Below, piece by piece: positions 1 through 5,010 of a stretch of DNA of 5,010 nt (its first letter is position 1; the number at the start of each line of letters is the position of its first letter). The position numbers were made by a program, and so were the translations under genes. Source of the DNA: Lachnospiraceae bacterium. Lineage in GTDB: Bacteria; Bacillota; Clostridia; Lachnospirales; Lachnospiraceae. The stretch lies in contig CAAEEI010000137.1 in NCBI GenBank assembly GCA_900754855.1, positions 1 through 5,010 on the forward strand, written 5' to 3'. A model generated the notes under the pieces. The model had not been told where the DNA came from and ran no database searches. It saw nothing but the letters and a program-made list of their open reading frames with translations.

Positions 1-24
1 AAAAAGCAGAGAATTTTATCTGTG

Positions 25-48
25 GGTATAGGGCGAATAGCCCTAACC
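25..48 (+). other. Hairpin in the leader upstream of panD
   Basis: TAGGGC at 29-34 pairs with GCCCTA at 40-45 around a five-base loop (GAATA). The stem can be extended by GGT (25-27) pairing with ACC (46-48) if A28 is bulged. No T-run follows on either strand, so it does not look like an intrinsic terminator. It lies about 50 bases before the panD start, between panD and whatever precedes it. It could be an mRNA processing or stability element, or part of a dispersed intergenic repeat. Its function is not known from sequence alone. Confidence 0.45.
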
Positions 49-85
49 GAGAAGAAGCGAAGCGGAATCGAGGTGCATGGCGGAA

Positions 86-90
86 AGGAA
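86..90 (+). promoter_or_regulatory. Ribosome binding site that decides the panD start
   Basis: AGGAA lies 7 bases before the ATG at 98. The alternative in-frame ATG at 77 has only a GAGGTG ending one base before it, which is too close for normal initiation. This supports initiation at 98. Confidence 0.7.
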
Positions 91-97
91 ACCAAAA

Positions 98-490
98 ATG
101 CAGATTACAATGTTAAAAGGAAAGATTCATCGAGCCACCGTAACGCAGGCAGAACTGGATTACGTGGGAAGCATTACTGTTGATGAAGATCTGTTGGACG
201 CCGCCGGAATCATGGAATATGAAAAAGTACAGATTGTCGATATTGATAACGGGAACCGTTTTGAGACATACACGATTGCCGGAGAACGGGGAAGCGGCGT
301 GATGTGTTTAAACGGAGCGGCTGCAAGGTGCGTAAGCGTTCATGATAAGATCATTCTCATGGCCTATGCAGAAATGACGCCGGAGGAAGCGCGCACCCAT
401 CGTCCATCGGTGGTGTTTGTGGATGAAAAAAATGCCGTAAAACGGATCACCAGTTATGAAAAACACGGCCGTCTGTGTGATATGGAGTAA
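98..490 (+). CDS. panD: Aspartate 1-decarboxylase (PanD)
   Basis: Pyruvoyl-dependent enzyme that decarboxylates L-aspartate to beta-alanine, which is then joined to pantoate to make pantothenate; cytoplasmic, known as a tetramer. The 130-residue product contains the self-cleavage site Gly24-Ser25 within YVGSIT; Ser25 becomes the pyruvoyl group of the alpha chain. Other family residues fall at the same numbers as in the E. coli enzyme: Lys9, Tyr22, Arg54, Thr57, Tyr58 and Asn72 followed by GAAA. The ATG at 98 was chosen over the in-frame ATG at 77 because it has a well-spaced ribosome binding site and gives exactly this numbering (MQITMLKGKIHR start). The C-terminus (residues 118-130) runs slightly beyond the usual core. 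The coaBC start is 12 bases after its stop, so the two are almost certainly co-transcribed. No upstream panB or panC is visible in the 97 bases before it. Identity is very secure. Confidence 0.96.
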   Translation: MQITMLKGKIHRATVTQAELDYVGSITVDEDLLDAAGIMEYEKVQIVDIDNGNRFETYTIAGERGSGVMCLNGAAARCVSVHDKIILMAYAEMTPEEARTHRPSVVFVDEKNAVKRITSYEKHGRLCDME

Positions 491-501
491 AGGAAAGAAA
501 A

Positions 502-1698
502 ATGTTAAAAGGAAAAACCGTCGTACTGGGAGTGACCGGCAGTATTGCCGCTTATAAAATTGCCAGCCTGGCAAGTATGCTGGTAAAAAAACACTGTGAA
601 GTGCATGTGATCATGACAGAAAACGCAACGAACTTTATCAATCCGATTACCTTTGAGACAATTACCGGAAGGAAATGTCTGGTAGATACTTTCGATCGGA
701 ATTTTGAATTTCATGTGGGACATGTCTCTGTGGCACAAAAGGCGGATCTGATGATGATTGCGCCGGCATCGGCGAACGTCATCGGGAAGGTGGCCCATGG
801 CATTGCGGATGATATGCTGACGACGACCATCATGGCCTGCCCGGGAAAAGTATTTTTTTCTCCGGCGATGAATGTGCACATGTATGAAAATCCGATTTTG
901 CAGGATAATCTTAATATCCTTCGCCGTTATGGCTATGAGGTCATTGCGCCGGCGGTGGGGTATCTTGCCTGCGGAGATACCGGCGCCGGAAAAATGCCCG
1001 AGCCGGAAGTCTTATGCCAGTATATTTTACGGGAACTGGCCGGTGAAAAAGATCTGCGGGGCAAACGGGTGCTGGTGACGGCAGGGCCTACCAGAGAAGC
1101 CATAGACCCGGTGCGGTTTATCACCAATCATTCCACAGGCAAAATGGGATATGCGCTGGCGAGACAGGCCATGTACAGAGGCGCCGATGTCACGCTCATT
1201 TCCGGCCCAACCTCTCTGGAACCGGTGCCGTTTGTTCGCACCATCCCTGTGGTGACGGCACAGGAAATGTTTGAAGCTGTCCGCGATCACCTGCCGGAAC
1301 AAGACATTTTAATTAAATCGGCCGCCGTGGCAGATTATCGTCCCGCACAGGTCGGACAGGAAAAAATAAAAAAAGCAGATGGAGATATGCAGATTCATCT
1401 GGAAAGAACACAGGATATTCTCGGGTATGTGGCGGAACATCGGAGGGAAGATCAGGTGATTTGCGGTTTTTCCATGGAAACCCAGAATATGCTGGAAAAT
1501 TCCAGAAAAAAATTAAAAAAGAAGAAGTTAGATATGATCGTCGCCAATAATCTTAAAGATGCCGGCGCAGGTTTTGGAACGGATACAAATCGAATTACGA
1601 TCATTACCGCAGAAGAAGAAAAGACATTGCCGTTAATGGGAAAAGATGAAGTGGCAGATGAAATTTTATCTTATATTCTCTGTAAATATAAAAAATAA
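502..1698 (+). CDS. coaBC: Bifunctional phosphopantothenoylcysteine decarboxylase / phosphopantothenate-cysteine ligase (CoaBC, Dfp)
   Basis: Carries out two successive steps of CoA synthesis: ligation of cysteine to 4'-phosphopantothenate (CoaB), then FMN-dependent decarboxylation to 4'-phosphopantetheine (CoaC). The 398-residue product has the usual length. The N-terminal CoaC flavoprotein domain (about 1-180) shows GVTGSIAAYK (10-19), catalytic His74 in HVGHVS, PASANVIGK (88-96), PAMN with Asn124, and the flap LACGDTGAGKM (155-165) with Cys157. The CoaB domain (about 186-398) shows VTAGPTREAIDPVR (192-205), ITNHSTGKMG (207-216) with Asn209, AAVADYRP (274-281), and Lys288 in the EKIKK stretch. 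These residues sit one position before their E. coli counterparts, so both activities should be intact. The nucleotide used by CoaB is probably CTP, as in other bacterial fusions. AGGAAAG at 491-497 is its ribosome binding site. It follows panD by 11 bases, linking beta-alanine supply to CoA synthesis. No clear terminator follows. Confidence 0.96.
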   Translation: MLKGKTVVLGVTGSIAAYKIASLASMLVKKHCEVHVIMTENATNFINPITFETITGRKCLVDTFDRNFEFHVGHVSVAQKADLMMIAPASANVIGKVAHGIADDMLTTTIMACPGKVFFSPAMNVHMYENPILQDNLNILRRYGYEVIAPAVGYLACGDTGAGKMPEPEVLCQYILRELAGEKDLRGKRVLVTAGPTREAIDPVRFITNHSTGKMGYALARQAMYRGADVTLISGPTSLEPVPFVRTIPVVTAQEMFEAVRDHLPEQDILIKSAAVADYRPAQVGQEKIKKADGDMQIHLERTQDILGYVAEHRREDQVICGFSMETQNMLENSRKKLKKKKLDMIVANNLKDAGAGFGTDTNRITIITAEEEKTLPLMGKDEVADEILSYILCKYKK

Positions 1699-1731
1699 TA
1701 TAAAAAGAGATGCTGGTGTTTCGTTCTATAA

Positions 1732-1783
1732 TATAAAATATGATTTTTAAATACTGATAAAAATAGTAATTTATAAAATATGA
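1732..1783 (+). repeat. Pair of 12-bp direct repeats in the AT-rich spacer
   Basis: TATAAAATATGA occurs at 1732-1743 and again at 1772-1783, exactly 40 bases apart start to start, in the spacer between coaBC and the response regulator gene. A 40-base period places both copies on the same face of the helix, as expected for a regulator site, and OmpR/PhoB-family proteins bind direct repeats. The spacer (1699-1918) is very AT-rich, so a chance match is a real possibility. The same spacer also has TGATAAAAA twice (1755-1763, 1824-1832). Confidence 0.35.
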
Positions 1784-1855
1784 ACAAAAAAATATGTTTT
1801 CAAATGGAAAAAAGTGAACAATTTGATAAAAACCAAAGAAATTATTTAAAGTTTA

Positions 1856-1864
1856 TGTTATAAT
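1856..1864 (+). promoter_or_regulatory. Extended -10 promoter for the response regulator operon
   Basis: TGTTATAAT is a perfect extended -10 element (TGn followed by TATAAT at 1859-1864). No good -35 box lies at 16-18 bases upstream (around 1836-1841 the sequence is A-rich), which fits an extended -10 promoter that does not rely on a -35. The predicted start is near 1871, giving a leader of roughly 48 bases before the ATG at 1919. A second TATAAT at 1727-1732 lacks both a TG extension and a -35. Confidence 0.6.
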
Positions 1865-1908
1865 GCTTTATGTTGGGAAAATTACAAATCAATGGTATTG
1901 GGAAATGT

Positions 1909-1913
1909 GGGAG
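1909..1913 (+). promoter_or_regulatory. Ribosome binding site that decides the response regulator start
   Basis: GGGAG lies 5 bases before the ATG at 1919. The earlier in-frame ATG at 1892 has no comparable site. Starting at 1919 gives MKHILIIDED, the normal beginning of a receiver domain. Confidence 0.7.
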
Positions 1914-1918
1914 TCATT

Positions 1919-2635
1919 ATGAAACATATTTTAATTATAGACGAAGACGCGTCTGCAGCGGATCTTGAACGGGATTATCTGGAGATTAATTCGTTTGCCG
2001 TTACAGTGGAACACAGCGGTATGGCTGGATTTCAGAGAGCACTCAAGGGGGACATTCATCTGGTGATTATGGAGATTTGCCTGGAGGATGTCAATGGATT
2101 TGAATTGTGCAGAGAACTGCGTAGCAGAATAGATATACCGATTATGGTCGTTTCTTCCCGAAAAGAAGAAATCGATAAAATTAGATGTTTGGGTGTGGGT
2201 GCAGACGATTATATGACAAAACCGTTTTCACCAAATGAACTGGTAGCCAGAGTAAAAGCGCATCTGAGCTGTTATGACCGTCTGGACAGAAAAAACAAGC
2301 AGGGAAACGACTGTATTAATGTCAATGGAATCCGTATTGACAAAACAGCGAGAAGAGTATCGGCCAATGGAGATGAAATTGTTTTTACCACGAAAGAATT
2401 TGACCTGCTGGTTTTTCTGGCTTCGCATCCAAATCGGGTTTTTTCGAAAGACGAGTTGTTCAGTGAAGTGTGGGGGATGCATTCCATGGGAGATGTGGCT
2501 ACGGTAACCGTACATATTAAGAAGATTCGGCAGAAAGTCGAACAGCAGTTGGGAAGACCGAGCAGTATTGAGACCGTATGGGGTTCCGGATACCGCTTTC
2601 ATGTACCGGAATCTTCATTAGACAGACAGGAGTAA
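1919..2635 (+). CDS. Orphan OmpR/PhoB-family response regulator with an atypical receiver domain (Glu at the phosphoacceptor position)
   Basis: Predicted cytoplasmic transcription factor of 238 residues. The receiver domain spans about 1-116 and the OmpR-type winged helix about 133-230, ending in the typical VWGSGYRF (220-227). In the receiver, KPF with Lys101, the switch Ser79 (where PhoB has Thr83) and Tyr98 are kept. However, the phosphoacceptor position in VIMEICLEDVNG is Glu52 (codon GAG at 2072-2074) rather than Asp. The second acidic-pocket residue in IIDEDAS is Glu9, where a magnesium-binding Asp is usual, and the usual Pro after the loop Leu is Glu56. The reading frame is intact, so these are substitutions, not decay. 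No histidine kinase lies next to it; its neighbours are coaBC and an RNA-modification gene. It probably binds DNA without conventional phosphorylation, but this is inference. Its targets are unknown, and I cannot assign a named gene. Confidence 0.9.
   Translation: MKHILIIDEDASAADLERDYLEINSFAVTVEHSGMAGFQRALKGDIHLVIMEICLEDVNGFELCRELRSRIDIPIMVVSSRKEEIDKIRCLGVGADDYMTKPFSPNELVARVKAHLSCYDRLDRKNKQGNDCINVNGIRIDKTARRVSANGDEIVFTTKEFDLLVFLASHPNRVFSKDELFSEVWGMHSMGDVATVTVHIKKIRQKVEQQLGRPSSIETVWGSGYRFHVPESSLDRQE
2628..2632 (+). promoter_or_regulatory. Ribosome binding site for the GTG-started pseudouridine synthase
   Basis: AGGAG lies 9 bases before the GTG at 2642 and is inside the last codons of the response regulator gene. 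This arrangement supports GTG as the start and suggests that the two genes are translated in a coupled way. Confidence 0.65.
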
Positions 2636-2641
2636 AAAAGC

Positions 2642-3355
2642 GTGTTGGGAAAAAATAAAGTACAGATTGTATTTGAAGATGAATATCTGCTGGTCTGCGA
2701 GAAACCGGCAGGGATGCCGGTGCAGCCGGATAAAACGAAAAATATCGATGTGGAGACATGGCTGAAAAATGATTTGTTTAAACGTCAGGAAGGAGAAGAA
2801 GAACCTTATCTGACAGCGGTGCACCGTCTGGATCGTCCGGTGGGCGGTCTGATGGTTTTTGCCAAAACCAAAGAAGCGGCGGCAGAACTGAGCAGACAGA
2901 TTCAGGAATATGAATTTGAAAAATGTTATCAGGCGGTGGTTTGTGGAGAATTGCCGGAAGAGTTCGGTACCTTTGAAGATACCTTATACAGAGACGGCAA
3001 AACGAATACCACCAAGGTCGTGGCTTCGGGGACGAAAGGCGCCAAAAAGGCAGTGCTTGACTATGAGATGATCGATCAGATTGAGACGAAGGAGGGAATC
3101 TTTTCCTGGGTTCTTGTTATTTTGCATACCGGCAGACATCATCAGATCCGTGTACAGTTTGCGTCCAGGGGTCTGGGATTGTATGGAGATACAAAATATA
3201 ATCCAAAGTATCAGAATACCAAAAAGAAATATATGCAGCTTGGTCTGTATTCGACCAGACTGGCATTTTTTCATCCGGTGACGGGAGAAGAAATGGTTTT
3301 CAAAACAGAACCGCAGGGAGAGGCGTTTGAACTGATGGACGTGGAGGCATATTAA
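2642..3355 (+). CDS. RluA-family RNA pseudouridine synthase
   Basis: Predicted to isomerise specific uridines to pseudouridine in rRNA or tRNA. The 237-residue product starts directly in the catalytic domain (VQIVFEDEYLLVCEKPAGMP, 7-26). It contains the family motif HRLDRPVGGL (61-70) with the catalytic Asp64, and the conserved LHTGRHHQIRVQFA (161-174) followed by GDTKY (182-186). There is no N-terminal S4 RNA-binding domain, unlike RluC and RluD, so it belongs with the short single-domain members. The exact target site cannot be assigned by sequence, and rluA, rluC, rluD or truC names would be unsupported. The start is GTG, with a good ribosome binding site in the preceding gene. It lies 6 bases after the response regulator stop and is evidently its operon partner. 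A terminator overlaps its last codons. Confidence 0.9.
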   Translation: MLGKNKVQIVFEDEYLLVCEKPAGMPVQPDKTKNIDVETWLKNDLFKRQEGEEEPYLTAVHRLDRPVGGLMVFAKTKEAAAELSRQIQEYEFEKCYQAVVCGELPEEFGTFEDTLYRDGKTNTTKVVASGTKGAKKAVLDYEMIDQIETKEGIFSWVLVILHTGRHHQIRVQFASRGLGLYGDTKYNPKYQNTKKKYMQLGLYSTRLAFFHPVTGEEMVFKTEPQGEAFELMDVEAY

Positions 3356-3372
3356 AGGCCTCCTTTTTCTTT
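3343..3372 (+). terminator. Intrinsic terminator overlapping the end of the pseudouridine synthase gene
   Basis: GGAGGC (3343-3348) pairs perfectly with GCCTCC (3358-3363) around a nine-base loop, followed immediately by TTTTTCTTT (3364-3372). The stop codon TAA (3353-3355) is in the loop, so the 5' arm is coding. This should end the regulator and synthase transcript and insulate proS. The 3' arm could also pair with GGAGG at 3380-3384, but that alternative forms only after polymerase has passed the T-run. Confidence 0.85.
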
Positions 3373-3415
3373 GCAAAACGGAGGGGCAAGGCCGGAAAAG
3401 GCAATGGTCTCAATA

Positions 3416-3444
3416 TTGACAAAAATCACTACTTATTTTAGAAT
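3416..3444 (+). promoter_or_regulatory. Sigma-A promoter of proS
   Basis: TTGACA (3416-3421, perfect -35) and TAGAAT (3439-3444, one mismatch from consensus -10) are separated by exactly 17 bases. The predicted transcription start is around 3451, giving a leader of about 80 bases. This leader holds no T-box signature and is too short for one, so tRNA-dependent control of proS is not indicated here. Confidence 0.85.
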
Positions 3445-3517
3445 AGAACGATGAATGAATACAGATTTGCCTTTTTCAATAAAGAGAAAAGAAAGTAAGT
3501 TTGTGCTTGAAGAAAGC

Positions 3518-3529
3518 AGGAAAGGAAAG
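3518..3529 (+). promoter_or_regulatory. Ribosome binding site that decides the proS start
   Basis: A purine-rich AGGAAAGGAAAG (3518-3523, AGGAAA; 3523-3529, AGGAAAG) lies a few bases before the ATG at 3533. The upstream in-frame ATG at 3455 would fall about 4 bases from the predicted transcript start and has no such site. Confidence 0.7.
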
Positions 3530-3532
3530 ATT

Positions 3533-4969
3533 ATGGCGAAAGAAAAGAAGCTTGTGGAAGCAATCACTCCTATGGATCAGGATTTTGCACAGTGGTATAC
3601 GGATGTGGTAACCCGTGCAGAGCTGATTGCTTATTCAAATATTAAAGGATGTATGATTATCCGTCCGCGAGGATACGCAATCTGGGAAAACATCCAGAAA
3701 GAACTGGATAAAAGATTTAAAGAAACCGGTGTGGAAAATGTTTATCTGCCGATGCTGATTCCGGAGAATCTTCTGCAGAAAGAAAAAGACCATGTCGAAG
3801 GTTTTGCACCGGAAGTAGCCTGGGTAACCCATGGGGGAGAGGAAGAACTGACAGAAAGACTGTGTATCCGTCCGACATCAGAAACTTTATTCTGTGACCA
3901 TGTGAAAGATATTGTACACTCTCACCGGGATCTTCCGGTAGTATATAATCAGTGGTGTTCCGTTCTCCGCTGGGAAAAGACGACCCGGCCTTTCCTGCGT
4001 TCCGCAGAATTTTTATGGCAGGAGGGGCACACCTTCCATGCCACACCGGAAGAGGCAGAGGCAAGAACAGAACAGATGCTGAATGTTTATGCAGATTTCT
4101 GTGAAGAAATCCTGGCTATTCCTCTGGTAAAAGGAAAGAAAACAGAGAAAGAAAAATTTGCCGGAGCAGAAGCTACGTATACCATTGAAGCGCTGATGCA
4201 CGATGGAAAAGCATTGCAGTCCGGTACCAGCCATAATTTTGGTTCCGGTTTTGCAGAAGCTTTTGGTATTCAGTATACGAATAAAGAAAATAAATTATCA
4301 CCGGTGTATGAAACTTCCTGGGGAATGTCTACCCGTATTATCGGGGCAATCATCATGGTACATGGTGATGACAGCGGTCTGGTACTGCCGCCGAGAATCG
4401 CTCCGGTACAGACCATGATCATTCCGATCCAGCAGAAGAAAGAAGGCGTTTTGGATAAAGCCTTTGCCATCCGGGATAACTTAAAATCCAACTATTCTGT
4501 AAAAGTGGATGATTCGGATAAATCTCCGGGATGGAAATTCAGCGAGCAGGAGATCCAGGGTATTCCTACCCGTATTGAGATTGGTCCTAAGGATATTGAG
4601 AAAAATCAGGCGGTGATCGTACGTCGGGATACAAGAGAAAAGATTATCGTACCGATCGATGAACTGAATGATCGTCTGGGCGAAGTGCTCGAAGAAATGC
4701 AAAAAGATATGTATGACAGAGCAAAGGCACATCTGGAGGAAAATACGCATGTGGCACATAGCTGGGACGAGTTCCAGGATCTGCTGAATACCAAACAGGG
4801 ATTCATCCGTGCCATGTGGTGTGGAGAAAAAGAATGTGAAGAGGCCATCAAGGAGGAAACCGGCGCAACAACCCGTTGTATGCCGTTTGAACAGCAGAAA
4901 CACAGCGATGTCTGCGTTCATTGTGGAAAACCGGCAAAATGCGAAGTTTACTTTGGCAAGGCCTATTAA
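3533..4969 (+). CDS. proS: Prolyl-tRNA synthetase, type 3 (archaeal/eukaryal-like, zinc-tailed)
   Basis: Class II aminoacyl-tRNA synthetase that charges tRNA-Pro with proline in the cytoplasm. The 478-residue product matches the short type 3 form, which lacks the internal editing insertion of the longer E. coli type. It shows motif 1 around 66-81 (GVENVYLPMLIPENLL), RPTSET (113-118), the motif 2 region VLRWEKTTRPFLRSAEFLWQ (144-163), and motif 3 around 275-291 (MVHGDDSGLVLPPRIAP). The anticodon-binding domain follows (about 290-400). The C-terminal domain carries a Cys4 zinc site, Cys430, Cys435, Cys461 and Cys464, and the protein ends in Tyr, as is typical for this type. The start at 3533 (MAKEKKLVEAITPMDQDF) is favoured over the in-frame ATG at 3455 by ribosome binding site and promoter position. 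It has its own promoter and is separated from the upstream operon by a terminator. Confidence 0.96.
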   Translation: MAKEKKLVEAITPMDQDFAQWYTDVVTRAELIAYSNIKGCMIIRPRGYAIWENIQKELDKRFKETGVENVYLPMLIPENLLQKEKDHVEGFAPEVAWVTHGGEEELTERLCIRPTSETLFCDHVKDIVHSHRDLPVVYNQWCSVLRWEKTTRPFLRSAEFLWQEGHTFHATPEEAEARTEQMLNVYADFCEEILAIPLVKGKKTEKEKFAGAEATYTIEALMHDGKALQSGTSHNFGSGFAEAFGIQYTNKENKLSPVYETSWGMSTRIIGAIIMVHGDDSGLVLPPRIAPVQTMIIPIQQKKEGVLDKAFAIRDNLKSNYSVKVDDSDKSPGWKFSEQEIQGIPTRIEIGPKDIEKNQAVIVRRDTREKIIVPIDELNDRLGEVLEEMQKDMYDRAKAHLEENTHVAHSWDEFQDLLNTKQGFIRAMWCGEKECEEAIKEETGATTRCMPFEQQKHSDVCVHCGKPAKCEVYFGKAY

Positions 4970-5010
4970 GATTTTTCAATATGGAATCAAAGAAAAGAGG
5001 GAAGGCCGCA
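4970..5010 (+). other. Downstream spacer at the window edge
   Basis: No gene is identified here. An ATG at 4981 opens a frame of ten codons (MESKKRGKAA) to the window edge but has no ribosome binding site, so I do not call it. The purine-rich AAAGAGGGAAGGCC followed by GCA at the very end could be the left arm of a terminator hairpin for proS with its loop cut off by the window boundary. This is a guess. Confidence 0.25.

Noticed and set aside
308..574. Minus-strand open frames opposite panD, coaBC, the synthase and proS
   Set aside because: They lie opposite well-supported genes, have low-complexity or family-less products, and lack ribosome binding sites. They are shadows of the real coding strand.
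1502..1530. A-rich slippery stretch in coaBC (seven and six A in a row) as a programmed frameshift site
   Set aside because: The frame continues through it with family-typical residues (RKKLKKKKLDMIVANN) and both domains complete, so no frameshift is needed. Lysine-rich sequence is normal at this place.
1892..1918. Response regulator start at the ATG at 1892
   Set aside because: It adds nine residues (MVLGNVGVI) before a canonical receiver start and lacks a ribosome binding site, whereas 1919 has GGGAG 5 bases upstream.
1699..1918. Small RNA or hidden small gene in the coaBC-regulator spacer
   Set aside because: No open frame with a ribosome binding site and no GC-containing hairpin followed by a T-run are visible. 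The stretch is simply AT-rich with promoter-like elements.
3451..3532. T-box or other riboswitch before proS
   Set aside because: The leader after the promoter is only about 80 bases, lacks the conserved T-box sequence, and has no terminator hairpin before the start codon.
1..5010. Mobile elements, CRISPR arrays, tRNA or rRNA genes
   Set aside because: No transposase or integrase motifs, terminal inverted repeats, regularly spaced repeats, or tRNA-like cloverleaf sequence were seen. Genes fill nearly the whole window.

Overview
This is a compact, all-plus-strand stretch of a low-to-moderate GC Firmicute chromosome. It is most likely a member of the Clostridia, and Lachnospiraceae is a reasonable guess. 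The reasons are purine-rich Shine-Dalgarno sites before every gene, sigma-A type promoters, AT-rich spacers, a fused CoaBC next to PanD, and a short type 3 (archaeal/eukaryal-like) prolyl-tRNA synthetase with a zinc-binding tail. The taxonomic assignment is inference from gene content and style, not from a marker search.

Layout, left to right. Positions 1-97 are a leader with a small hairpin and no recognisable end of an upstream gene. Positions 98-490 encode PanD (aspartate 1-decarboxylase, makes beta-alanine). After 11 bases, 502-1698 encodes the bifunctional CoaBC, which makes 4'-phosphopantetheine. The two form a pantothenate/CoA biosynthesis pair. Positions 1699-1918 are a very AT-rich spacer with a 12-bp direct repeat and an extended -10 promoter. 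That promoter drives 1919-2635, an orphan OmpR/PhoB-family response regulator, and 2642-3355, a short RluA-family pseudouridine synthase whose GTG start lies 6 bases past the regulator stop. An intrinsic terminator at 3343-3372 overlaps the end of the synthase gene. A near-consensus promoter (TTGACA, 17 bases, TAGAAT) then drives 3533-4969, proS. The last 41 bases contain no identified gene.

The transcription units read as (i) panD-coaBC, probably preceded by more genes outside the window, (ii) regulator plus pseudouridine synthase, ended by a terminator, and (iii) proS alone or as first gene. Most of the window is ordinary housekeeping. The observation most worth following is the response regulator: its normal phosphoacceptor aspartate is a glutamate (E52), a second pocket aspartate is also glutamate (E9), and no histidine kinase gene is adjacent. 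It may be a phosphorylation-independent or constitutively active regulator. I found no mobile element, CRISPR array, tRNA or rRNA, and nothing that amounts to a new multi-gene system.
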